DNA of 14,799 bases. It comes from Candidatus Iainarchaeum sp. (GTDB lineage Archaea; Iainarchaeota; Iainarchaeia; Iainarchaeales; GCA-2688035). The notes below the pieces were generated by a model that saw only the letters and a program-made list of their open reading frames with translations, ran no database searches and was not told where the DNA came from. The stretch is from positions 1-14,799 of the forward strand of contig JAQTPU010000012.1 of assembly GCA_028712575.1 (NCBI GenBank), given 5' to 3'. The position numbers and the translations under genes are program-made. Positions 7,741-13,823 of the stretch are shown one piece after another. Positions within the stretch are counted from its first letter, which is position 1. The number at the start of each line of letters is the position of its first letter.

Positions 7741-8904
7741 ATGAGATCTGGAAAATTCATGTTCACTTCAGAGGCAATGACTGAAGGCCATCCTGACAAG
7801 GTCTGCGACCAGATTGCGGATGCTGTCCTGGATGAAATTTACAAGGACGATCCGAATGCGAGAGTCGCCGGCGAAGTAATGGCCGGAATGGACTTCATTA
7901 TCGTAACAGGGGAAATAACCACAAAAACTTATATTGAAGTGCCGAAACTGGCAAGAAAGGTTATCCAGGAAATCGGCTATAACAAGCCGGAATACGGCTT
8001 TGATTCGCACACAGTCGGGGTTTTGACTGCAATCAACGAGCAGAGCCCGGACATATCAATGGGAGTTACAAAAAAATCTGCAAAAGAAGTCGGCGCCGGA
8101 GACCAGGGAATGATGTCCGGCTATGCAACAAACGAAACTCCGGAATTAATGCCAATGCCGATTCTTTATGCGCAGAAGCTTGCGAAAAGATTATCTGAAG
8201 TGAGAAGAAACGGAACCCTGCCTTATTTGAGGCCCGACGGAAAAACACAGGTTACTGTCGAATATGAAAAAGACAAGCCGAAAAGGTTTGATTCAATCGT
8301 AATTGCGGCACAGCACGACCCAGAAGTTGACATTGAGAAGCTAAGGGAAGACATAAAGGAAAACGTCATTAAGCCTGTGTGCGGAAAATGGGTTGACGCA
8401 GACACAAAATATTACATCAACAACACTGGCAGGTTTGTAATCGGCGGCCCTGTTGCTGATTCAGGCTGTACTGGAAGAAAAATAATACAGGACACGTACG
8501 GCGGAGTAGGAAACCACGGAGGGGGGGCTTTTTCAGGAAAAGACCCGAGCAAGGTCGACAGAAGCGGAGCCTATTATGCAAGATATGTCGCAAAAAACAT
8601 TGTTGCAGCAAAGCTTGCCGACAGGGCAGAAGTGCAATTGTCTTATGCCATTGGAGGCCTCGCGCCTACAAGCATCTTCATTGACACGCACAACACAAGC
8701 AAGGTTGACCCGCAGAAAATCCACGCCGCAGTAATGAAGATATTCCATTTCACTCCAGGCGAAATAATCGAGGAACTGCAGTTGAGAAGGCCGATTTTCA
8801 GGAAAACAACTGTTTTCGGCCATTTCGGCAGGGACGAGCCGGAATTTACCTGGGAAAAAACAGACAAAGTTGGAGAGTTAAGAAAAGAGTGCGGACTGCA
8901 CTAA
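7741..8904 (+). CDS. metK: S-adenosylmethionine synthetase, bacterial type
   Basis: A 387-residue enzyme making SAM from methionine and ATP in the cytoplasm; it matches the usual bacterial length of about 384. Visible signatures are EGHPDK with H17, the flexible-loop segment GAGDQG (118-123), GRFVIGGP, GRKIIQDTYGG, the phosphate-binding stretch GGGAFSGKDPSKVDRS starting at G260, and the terminal GHFGRDEPEFTWEKTDK. These are the bacterial/eukaryotic MetK motifs and not those of the divergent archaeal enzyme (COG1812). The start is ATG 7741, with GGAGG at 7729-7733. The frame is open back to an ATG-like position at 7660, but the extra residues fall on the leader hairpins and are not conserved. 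It is divergent from the HTH-CBS regulator; bacterial ancestry in an archaeal setting suggests transfer. Confidence 0.97.
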   Translation: MRSGKFMFTSEAMTEGHPDKVCDQIADAVLDEIYKDDPNARVAGEVMAGMDFIIVTGEITTKTYIEVPKLARKVIQEIGYNKPEYGFDSHTVGVLTAINEQSPDISMGVTKKSAKEVGAGDQGMMSGYATNETPELMPMPILYAQKLAKRLSEVRRNGTLPYLRPDGKTQVTVEYEKDKPKRFDSIVIAAQHDPEVDIEKLREDIKENVIKPVCGKWVDADTKYYINNTGRFVIGGPVADSGCTGRKIIQDTYGGVGNHGGGAFSGKDPSKVDRSGAYYARYVAKNIVAAKLADRAEVQLSYAIGGLAPTSIFIDTHNTSKVDPQKIHAAVMKIFHFTPGEIIEELQLRRPIFRKTTVFGHFGRDEPEFTWEKTDKVGELRKECGLH

Positions 8905-8918
8905 GTGAAGTTTGTTTA

Positions 8919-8980
8919 CCCAAGATTGGGGTTTTCTTTTCTTTGGCAACTTGCCTTTCTTTCTTTTTCTTTTTTTTTAT
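8919..8980 (+). terminator. metK terminator and pyrimidine tract
   Basis: Fifteen nt after the metK stop, CCCAA-GA-TTGGG (8919-8930) can form a short hairpin followed by GTTTTCTTTTC. A long T/C tract runs on to about 8980, with runs of five to nine T. Oligo-T stretches end archaeal transcripts, so this fits a strong terminator facing the convergent transporter gene. Confidence 0.65.
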
Positions 8981-8982
8981 TT

Positions 8983-9852
8983 TCAAACCATCAGGCCCAG
9001 CGCAAAGCTTGCTATCAGGACAATTGCTGCGCCCGCGTACTGGTGCAGGAGAATTTTTTCCTTGTTTATCAGCACTCCAAGGATGAGGGCCACTGCAACA
9101 TAGCTTTCTGTTATTGCAATTGTGATTGCCAACTCGTTTTTCAAAACAGCCGTTGCAAAGAAAAGCCATGCGAGAGTGTCAAAAATTCCCATGCCGAGAA
9201 TTATTGCATAATGCTTTTTTGCGTTCTGCACAAGTTCCCGCAGGCCTTCCCTGCGCCAGATTAGGAAAAGGGAGACAATTGTGAAAACAAGCCAGGGCAC
9301 CCAGATTGCCATTATCGGCGAAACCTGTTTGGAGCCGTAGGCAGTCAAAAAATTTATTACAGCCATTCCGATTGCGCCGATGAATGCGATGAAAACCCCT
9401 TTTTCAAGGCCTTTCATGGGATTGAATCTTGAAAAGGATTTTATTGCAATCAGGACAATGCCTGCAAAAATGAGAAGGATTATTCCAAACTGCTGCATTG
9501 AAAGGGATTCCTGGAAAAAGAAAAACCCAAGCAGGACAGTAAGCGGAAGCTCGAATTCAAGAATCACTTCAACAACTGAAAGCTTGCCTTTTTTCAATGC
9601 CTCGAAATCAACTACTGCAAAAACAAAAGTCACAATTCCAATGAAAGAAAGCAGCACAAGGTTTGGCAGTGAAAAAAGCAATGGAATTTCCTGCAATACA
9701 AACGGAAGCAGGCCTATTGAACCGATTATTCCTATGAATGCCAGTGCTTCTATATCCCCAATTTTCCTTGCGCTGCGCTGTATGAAAAAATCCCCGAAGC
9801 CCCAGCAGAGCATTGCGCCGAAGGCAAAAAGAACCCCTAATTCAAAACCCAT
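8983..9852 (-). CDS. EamA/DMT-family membrane transporter
   Basis: A 289-residue protein from ATG 9852 (MGFELGVLFAFGAMLCWG). It consists of about ten hydrophobic helices arranged as two similar five-helix halves, the typical EamA (drug/metabolite transporter) layout. The first helix holds the AxxCWGFGDFF pattern and the second half ends with helix-forming LLHQYAGAAIVLIASFALG. Substrate cannot be told from sequence; family members export or import metabolites, amino acids or nucleotide sugars. The frame extends six codons upstream to a TTG (9870), but the ATG gives the canonical beginning. It converges on metK and is divergent from the PHP gene, sharing one AT-rich box (9874-9885) about 27 nt upstream of its ATG. 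Confidence 0.88.
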   Translation of the reverse strand: MGFELGVLFAFGAMLCWGFGDFFIQRSARKIGDIEALAFIGIIGSIGLLPFVLQEIPLLFSLPNLVLLSFIGIVTFVFAVVDFEALKKGKLSVVEVILEFELPLTVLLGFFFFQESLSMQQFGIILLIFAGIVLIAIKSFSRFNPMKGLEKGVFIAFIGAIGMAVINFLTAYGSKQVSPIMAIWVPWLVFTIVSLFLIWRREGLRELVQNAKKHYAIILGMGIFDTLAWLFFATAVLKNELAITIAITESYVAVALILGVLINKEKILLHQYAGAAIVLIASFALGLMV

Positions 9853-9873
9853 GCAAGTAATAGAAAACAAGGA

Positions 9874-9885
9874 AATTTAAAATAA
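9874..9885. promoter_or_regulatory. Single AT box between two divergent genes
   Basis: AATTTAAAATAA is nearly symmetrical and is the only good TATA-like box in the 51-nt gap. Its centre is about 24 nt before the PHP ATG (9904) and about 27 nt before the transporter ATG (9852). One TBP site could serve both directions, giving leaderless mRNAs. Confidence 0.4.
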
Positions 9886-9903
9886 TGCGGGTTTCTGTTA
9901 TTT

Positions 9904-10590
9904 ATGAAAATGAAAATTGACATGCACGTACATTCAGAGTACAGCATTGACGGGCTTTCCTCGCCTAAAGAACTGCTTGAAAATGCAAAGGCAAAGGGAA
10001 TAGGGTTTGCAATTACCGAGCATAACAACACTGATTCATGGGACAGGTTCAGGGAACTGAACAGGCAGTTTAATGTGCCTCTGATTTTCGGCGAGGAAAA
10101 AAAGCTTTACATTGAAGGAAAGCTTGTTGGGGAGATTTTGTTTTATTTCCTCCAGGAACCGGTTGTTTCAAAAAATTTGTTCGAGGCGATTGACGAGGGA
10201 AAAAAACAGGGTGCAATCCTTTCAGTTGCGCATCCATTTGATTTTTTGAGGAAGCCAGTCTGGTTCGGTTTCAAAAAGCTGGAAGAAGTGAAAACAAAGG
10301 TTGACGCAATAGAGGCTTTTAATGCAAGGATTTATTTTCAGGGCCTGAACAAAAAAGCGGAAAAATTCGCTTTGCAGAACAACCTTGCCCTCACTGCGGG
10401 CAGTGATGCGCATACTCCGAAGGAACTGGGAAATGCGCTTGCAGTTGCGGAAGCAGGCTCGCTTGAGGAGTTCAGGAATTGCCTGAAAAAAAGGCAGACA
10501 AGAGTGGAAGGGCGGCTTGCTGGTTTTTTTGTTCATCTGCCTTCAACGCTTAAGCAGTTCGGCATTATAAAAGTAAAAAAAGAGGCGTAA
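9904..10590 (+). CDS. PHP-domain metal-dependent phosphoesterase
   Basis: A 228-residue single-domain PHP protein. Metal-binding motifs in order are DMHVHSEYS (H8, H10) with D16, ITEHN (E39-H40, where many relatives have DH), GEE near residue 63, VAHPFD (His in the middle third), and GSDAHTP near the C-terminus. This matches the short archaeal/bacterial PHP group related to TrpH/RNase AM, which hydrolyse nucleotide or short RNA phosphates using two or three metal ions; the actual substrate is unknown. No polymerase or other fused domain is present. The start is ATG 9904 with no SD, fitting a leaderless transcript from the box at 9874-9885. The next gene begins 3 nt after its stop, so the two form an operon. 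Confidence 0.88.
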   Translation: MKMKIDMHVHSEYSIDGLSSPKELLENAKAKGIGFAITEHNNTDSWDRFRELNRQFNVPLIFGEEKKLYIEGKLVGEILFYFLQEPVVSKNLFEAIDEGKKQGAILSVAHPFDFLRKPVWFGFKKLEEVKTKVDAIEAFNARIYFQGLNKKAEKFALQNNLALTAGSDAHTPKELGNALAVAEAGSLEEFRNCLKKRQTRVEGRLAGFFVHLPSTLKQFGIIKVKKEA

Positions 10591-10593
10591 AAA

Positions 10594-10920
10594 ATGGTTT
10601 CATACAGTGATTTTTCAAAAATAGAATTAAAGGCTGCAAAAATAATTTCCGCAGAGGACATTGCAGGCAAGGACAAATTGTACAAGCTGACAATTGAAAT
10701 CGGAGAGGAAAAGCCCCGCACTCTTGTTGCGGGAATAAGGCAGTTTTACACAAAAGAACAATTGCAGGGAAAACAAATTGTTGTTGTTGCGAATTTGGAT
10801 GCAAAACCTTTGGGCGGAATATTAAGCCAGGGAATGCTGCTTGCAGTGAAAAACAAAAAAGGCGCTTATTCGCTTGTTACAATTGAAGAAGAAACAGCAG
10901 CAGGGGAAAAAGTCGAATAA
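10594..10920 (+). CDS. Stand-alone tRNA-binding (MetRS C-terminal-like) OB-fold protein
   Basis: A 108-residue protein that is entirely a Trbp111/EMAP-type tRNA-binding OB-fold. FSKIELKAAKII opens the domain, DKLYKLTIEIGE and RTLVAGIRQFYTKEQLQGK follow, then VVVANLDAKPLGGILSQGM, the conserved region of the MetRS C-terminal domain. Such proteins dimerise and bind the tRNA elbow, and in archaea often replace the fused C-terminal domain of methionyl-tRNA synthetase as a separate subunit. CsaA-like function is the alternative. The start is ATG 10594, 3 nt after the PHP stop. A T-rich tract follows the stop directly. Why it pairs with a PHP hydrolase is unclear; a tRNA-processing link is speculative. 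Confidence 0.9.
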   Translation: MVSYSDFSKIELKAAKIISAEDIAGKDKLYKLTIEIGEEKPRTLVAGIRQFYTKEQLQGKQIVVVANLDAKPLGGILSQGMLLAVKNKKGAYSLVTIEEETAAGEKVE

Positions 10921-10933
10921 TTTTTTATTTTAT
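10920..10933 (+). terminator. Oligo-T terminator of the PHP/tRNA-binding operon
   Basis: ATTTTTTATTTTAT directly follows the stop codon of the tRNA-binding gene. Runs of T on the coding strand are the usual intrinsic termination signal in archaea. Confidence 0.5.
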
Positions 10934-10943
10934 CCGCTGTGCA

Positions 10944-11029
10944 AATGAATTCTTTTGCGTTGGCAAAAGCCTTTTTTCCGGGTTTTTCCCTGCCTTGCGA
11001 AGCAAAGCTCCGCAAATGCAAGGTTTGCG
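10944..11029. repeat. Hairpin-rich intergenic element copy B
   Basis: This stretch fills the gap between two convergent genes. It starts with AATGAATTCTTTTGC (10944-10958), identical to copy A in the metK leader. CTTTTGC (10952-10958) pairs with GCAAAAG (10963-10969) over the loop GTTG. Further on, CCTTGC (10993-10998) is complementary to GCAAGG (11018-11023), and CGCAAA (11011-11016) to TTTGCG (11024-11029); these two pairings exclude each other. Order and motifs resemble copy C (12227-12309). Confidence 0.6.
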
Positions 11030-11046
11030 AGGTGGAGAAAAAGCTG

Positions 11047-12198
11047 TCACCCAAGCAGTGCAAGCAGATAAGGGAATGCGATTACTACTCCTATTGTACT
11101 GCCGATGTTTGTGAAGGCGGCAACCATTAACAGGTGTGTTACCCTGTTTTTTTCCCAATCCGAATAAGAATTCAGTTTGCCGAGTGTTTCAAAGTCCTTT
11201 ACCTTCGGGCTCTTGTATTTCATTTCAACTCCCGCTGCAAACCAGCCTGATGCAAGCGCAGGATGCAGTGTTGTAAAAGGGGCTGCAACAAAAGCAGTAA
11301 GCACAGTCAACGGGTGGGGCCTTGAAAAAAGGCTGCCTATTGCAGAGCAGATTCCAGTTATTAAAAACCACCAAAAAAAAACATCAAGCGTTGCCCCAAT
11401 CCCTTTTGCAAAAAAAGCATATGCAATGAAAACAACGAACAAAGCCGGAACAAGGTATTTCAAAACCCCCAAAATGCTTTTTTTCTTTTTTACCTGCATT
11501 AATTCGCGCGTATCGCGTTTTTTGTCCAGATATTTTTTCACGCCTTCCAAATGGCCCAAACCGAGGACAGCAACGATTTTTTTGCCCGGAGCATCCAGAA
11601 TCTGGTTTGCAATAAACAAGTCTCTTTCATCAACAAGGGTTTTTTTCAGTGAAGGGAATTCCCTTCCAAGATCTGCCATCAGCCTGTTGAGAATGTCTGT
11701 TTTTTTGAGTTCCTCTACCTTTTCTTTTGTAAGTGCTTCGCCTTCCTGGAAAAAGCCCGAAATCAATTGCAGGCCGAGCTTTATTTTTTCCACAATGCCA
11801 GTGTTCTGGAAAGCGCGTTTCATTGTAACCTGGATGTCCCTGTCAAGAAGCGCAATTGGAATTTTTTTTTCCTCTGCAATTTTCATTGCCTCAAGCATTT
11901 CAGTGCCCGGCGCTACCTCAAGCTCGTCTCCCAGCCGCCTCTGCAGGTTGGAAAGCAGGAGATTGATGAGAAAAAGGTAAAGCTTTCCCTCCTTGATTAT
12001 CCGGCCAATGTCCATTTCCTGCCAGTGCCTGCCCATTTTCAGCTGCTGGAAGCGCTGCATGTCAAGTTCCACTCCCACAATGCCGGGTTTTTCCTTTTCA
12101 ATTGTTTTTTTCACAAGCTCAATGGATTCCCTGCTTATATGCGCAGTGCCTACAAGCACAATTGTCTTTTCCTTTGTTTTTATCTTTTCAACCGCCAT
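11047..12198 (-). CDS. TraB/PrgY-family membrane protein
   Basis: A 383-residue protein of the TraB/PrgY type (COG1916-like), a family frequent in archaea and related in fold to Tiki and ChaN/EreA-like hydrolases. The soluble N-terminal domain has LVGTAHIS (G17-T18-A19-H20), GVELD (E44, D46), a central LLDRDIQVT, and GLGHLEG with H216; these conserved His and acidic residues form the presumed catalytic pocket. From about residue 245 the protein turns hydrophobic, with several membrane helices in the C-terminal third and a membrane-buried end (AFPYLLALLG). The enterococcal relative PrgY limits pheromone activity; a peptide-hydrolase activity here is only suggested by fold. The start is ATG 12198 with GGTGG four nt upstream. 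It follows the YdjM-like gene on the same strand after a 155-nt hairpin-rich gap. Confidence 0.88.
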   Translation of the reverse strand: MAVEKIKTKEKTIVLVGTAHISRESIELVKKTIEKEKPGIVGVELDMQRFQQLKMGRHWQEMDIGRIIKEGKLYLFLINLLLSNLQRRLGDELEVAPGTEMLEAMKIAEEKKIPIALLDRDIQVTMKRAFQNTGIVEKIKLGLQLISGFFQEGEALTKEKVEELKKTDILNRLMADLGREFPSLKKTLVDERDLFIANQILDAPGKKIVAVLGLGHLEGVKKYLDKKRDTRELMQVKKKKSILGVLKYLVPALFVVFIAYAFFAKGIGATLDVFFWWFLITGICSAIGSLFSRPHPLTVLTAFVAAPFTTLHPALASGWFAAGVEMKYKSPKVKDFETLGKLNSYSDWEKNRVTHLLMVAAFTNIGSTIGVVIAFPYLLALLG

Positions 12199-12226
12199 TT
12201 TTCCACCAGCACAACCTAAACAAATT

Positions 12227-12309
12227 CAATTTTGCATCAGCAAAATTGTTTCTTTCCCAGGCCCCTTGCAAAGCTTTCATTTTGCGGGGCACCACAAAAC
12301 TTCGTTTTG
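12227..12309. repeat. Hairpin-rich intergenic element copy C (three stem-loops)
   Basis: Three stem-loops follow one another. The first is CAATTTTGC (12227-12235) with GCAAAATTG (12240-12248), a perfect 9-bp stem over ATCA. The second is GCCCC (12261-12265) plus GCAAA (12268-12272) with TTTGC plus GGGGC (12281-12290), ten pairs with a TT bulge and an 8-nt loop. The third is CAAAAC (12295-12300) with GTTTTG (12304-12309) over TTC. It sits between two co-directional minus-strand genes. Layout and sequence (TTTTGC/GCAAAA first stem, pyrimidine run with CCC, then CTTGC and AAAGCT) resemble copy B. Confidence 0.6.
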
Positions 12310-12353
12310 CAATGTTTTTTTCCAAAGAAAGGCTTTTCCCTGCAGCCATTTTT

Positions 12354-12857
12354 TCACGACTTTGTTTTTTTTGAGAAAACCTGAACCGCGGCAAGCAGAA
12401 TCAGGAAAATAGAAAGCAGGCCGAAACCCGCTTCCGCGATAAGCGAGCCTGCTTTCTGTTCAAGGCTCGCGATTGGAACCGCATTCAATGCCAGCACCAG
12501 CTGCGGAACCAAATTTTTTATTACAATCTGGATTGTCAAAGTGTATGCTTCAAGCGAAAACGGCCAGAACAATGCCATTGGCCCGCCGAGGTCGAGGAAA
12601 AAGTGCGATGCCAGGTAAAAAGCGCTTATTCCGAAAATCATTTTTGCTTCTGAAGGATGCCGCCATTTTGCAAGCAAAAAAATTGCTGCAAGGATTGCGG
12701 CTGCCGCAAAAACCGAGTGCAGGCCCCTTCTAAACCCAATAACAGTGCCTATGTCGAGAATCACTGTCAGGGGAAGAAGCAGGAAAACCCATTTGTTCCT
12801 TATTCCGAAAAGCGCAAGAAGCCCGAGGGGCACGAGAATGTGAAAAACCCAGTCCAA
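12354..12857 (-). CDS. YdjM/DUF457-like membrane-bound metal-dependent hydrolase
   Basis: A 167-residue membrane protein if translation starts at TTG 12857 (MDWVFHILVPLGLLALFG), the position supported by GGAGTG six nt upstream and by a TATA-like box (CTTTATCTTTTTAAC, about 12892-12906). The frame is open to 12932 (192 codons), and pipelines may choose that longer form. Family features are an N-terminal DWxFH, RRGLHSVF near residue 50, and HFFLDLGGPMALFWPF near residue 95: the His-rich, inward-facing residues and the LFWPF end are typical of the YdjM/DUF457 group, predicted phospholipase- or hydrolase-like enzymes. About five membrane helices are seen; the last (about 142-162) is followed by a short basic tail. 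Biological role is unknown. It is divergent from the Trm112-like gene. Confidence 0.75.
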   Translation of the reverse strand: MDWVFHILVPLGLLALFGIRNKWVFLLLPLTVILDIGTVIGFRRGLHSVFAAAAILAAIFLLAKWRHPSEAKMIFGISAFYLASHFFLDLGGPMALFWPFSLEAYTLTIQIVIKNLVPQLVLALNAVPIASLEQKAGSLIAEAGFGLLSIFLILLAAVQVFSKKTKS

Positions 12858-12954
12858 GAAAAACACTCCGAAAATTGCTGCCAAAGAATTGTTAAAAAGA
12901 TAAAGTGTTTTTGTTTTAAAAAACCATTGCAACTAAATTGGTTTTGATGAAAGC

Positions 12955-13125
12955 ATGGAATTGAACAAAAAACTGCTTGAAGTGATTGCCTGCCCGAAAT
13001 GCAAGGGAACGCCTTTTTACAACAAAAAGGAAAAAAAGCTTGTTTGCGAAAAATGCGGCGTTGAATATAAAATTGAAAGCAACATTCCCATAATGCTTTC
13101 AGAAAAAGCCGAAAAAATCAATTAG
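12955..13125 (+). CDS. Trm112-like zinc-ribbon protein
   Basis: A 56-residue protein too small for many gene finders. It begins MELNKKLLEVIACPKCKG, with CPKC at residues 13-16, and has a second pair CEKC (about 31-34) followed by GVEYKIESNIPIML, the hallmark order of the Trm112/UPF0434 family (zinc ribbon, then a hydrophobic IPxML ending). In archaea Trm112 activates several SAM-dependent methyltransferases acting on tRNA, rRNA or release factor, by covering their hydrophobic face. The start is ATG 12955; an AT-rich box TTTTAAAAAA lies about 37 nt upstream (near 12914-12923). Its last eight bases overlap the opposing small ORF. The alternative is a bacterial-type UPF0434 paralogue of unknown role. 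Confidence 0.85.
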   Translation: MELNKKLLEVIACPKCKGTPFYNKKEKKLVCEKCGVEYKIESNIPIMLSEKAEKIN

Positions 13126-13321
13126 TGCGCGGCCAGTTCCTGCGCTTTTCTTTTTCTGGAAACGCTTTTTTCAAACCATAAGTAATTTCAAGCCTGTAAA
13201 TCGGCATTTTTGAATGCGCTCTTGTATAAATAGTCCTTGCTTTTGCCTCTTGAGGCGGCATATCCTTCCTTTGCCTCGCACTCAGGCCGCGTGATTCACA
13301 GGCACCGCGTACAAAATCCAA
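13118..13321 (-). CDS. Unassigned small basic ORF
   Basis: A 67-residue open frame starting at TTG 13321 (upstream in-frame stop at 13355-13357), or 47 residues if started at ATG 13261. AAGGGA sits four nt before the TTG, and a TATA-like stretch (AATATAAAAAAC, about 13351-13362) lies upstream; that same AT-rich patch serves hicB in the other direction. The product is strongly basic (RQRKD, KEKRRNWPR), has no signal peptide or membrane helix, and I recognise no family. It could be a real small protein, a remnant of a longer gene, or a chance frame filling a gap that otherwise holds nothing obvious. It overlaps the Trm112-like gene end by eight bases, tail to tail. Confidence 0.35.
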   Translation of the reverse strand: MDFVRGACESRGLSARQRKDMPPQEAKARTIYTRAHSKMPIYRLEITYGLKKAFPEKEKRRNWPRTN

Positions 13322-13350
13322 AATTTCCCTTGCAACGAATGTTTGGATAG

Positions 13351-13361
13351 TTTTTTATATT
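13351..13361 (+). promoter_or_regulatory. TATA-like box of the hicBA operon
   Basis: TTTTTTATATT lies about 37 nt before the hicB ATG, predicting a transcript with a leader of roughly ten nt that contains GGTGA as ribosome binding site. HicB proteins usually repress their own promoter, but no clear palindrome is seen here. Confidence 0.4.
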
Positions 13362-13392
13362 CTTTTTGGCATTTAATGGTATTGGTGAAATC

Positions 13393-13608
13393 ATGGAGAA
13401 AACTTTTTCAGCTGTCATTACAAAGGATGGAAAATTTTTTGCTTCTTATTGCCCTGAGCTTGGAGTTGCTTCACAGGGAAAAACAAAAAAAGCGGCCTTG
13501 GCAAATTTGAAAGAAGCAGTGGAACTTTTTTTAGAAGATGATCCGATAGGATTTCCGGAAAAACGGGAAGTAGTTGAATTCAAGGCCAAGGTAACGGCCT
13601 ATGCCTAA
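13393..13608 (+). CDS. hicB: HicB-like antitoxin
   Basis: A 71-residue protein with the compact partial RNase H-like fold of HicB: MEKTFSAVITKDGKFFASYCPELGVASQGKTKKAAL..., where the Y-x-x-x-x-PELG segment and the following G-x-T-K-x-x-A-L-x-N-L-x-E-A helix are the family signature. It neutralises the HicA mRNA interferase by direct binding. No C-terminal DNA-binding domain (ribbon-helix-helix or HTH) is present, so operon autoregulation may need another factor. I use ATG 13393, preceded by GGTGA; the frame also opens at TTG 13366, but those residues are not conserved. Its stop overlaps the start of hicA by eight bases, giving antitoxin-first order with translational coupling. Confidence 0.9.
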   Translation: MEKTFSAVITKDGKFFASYCPELGVASQGKTKKAALANLKEAVELFLEDDPIGFPEKREVVEFKAKVTAYA

Positions 13609-13822
13609 AATTGTTTCAGGCTTGGAATTATTAAAATTCCTTTCAAAAAAAGGGTTTACTGTTTACAGCCAAAAAGGGTCTCATGTAAAAATGATTTCCC
13701 TGCAGAGAAAAACAAAAACAATAATTCCAATGCACAAGGAAATTTCAACAAAAACCCTGAGAGAAATAATAAAACAGGCAAAATTAACAGAAGAAGAAAC
13801 CAGTGAATTAGAAAAATCTTGA
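13601..13822 (+). CDS. hicA: HicA-like toxin (mRNA interferase)
   Basis: A 73-residue protein of the HicA double-stranded RNA-binding-like fold. GLELLKFLSKKGFTVYSQKGSHVKM carries the family's key motif, with catalytic His28 in GSH, followed by a beta hairpin and the IPMHKEISTKTLREIIKQA segment that ends the domain. HicA cleaves or sequesters mRNA in a ribosome-independent way. The start ATG 13601 lies inside the end of hicB, with AAGGT upstream as ribosome binding site. All core residues look intact, so the toxin is probably active. It ends one nt before the stop of the convergent pyrG, which suggests insertion of the pair in a housekeeping neighbourhood. Confidence 0.9.
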   Translation: MPKIVSGLELLKFLSKKGFTVYSQKGSHVKMISLQRKTKTIIPMHKEISTKTLREIIKQAKLTEEETSELEKS

Positions 13823-13823
13823 C

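Noticed and set aside
10939..11130. Cys-rich 63-codon frame after the tRNA-binding gene
   Set aside because: Most of it is the hairpin repeat copy B plus the antisense end of the TraB gene; the Cys content comes from repeated GC-A-A-A units.
11177..11980. A 267-codon open frame on the plus strand inside the TraB-family gene
   Set aside because: The minus-strand frame carries all TraB motifs; the plus frame has none and is low-complexity Ser/Phe-rich.
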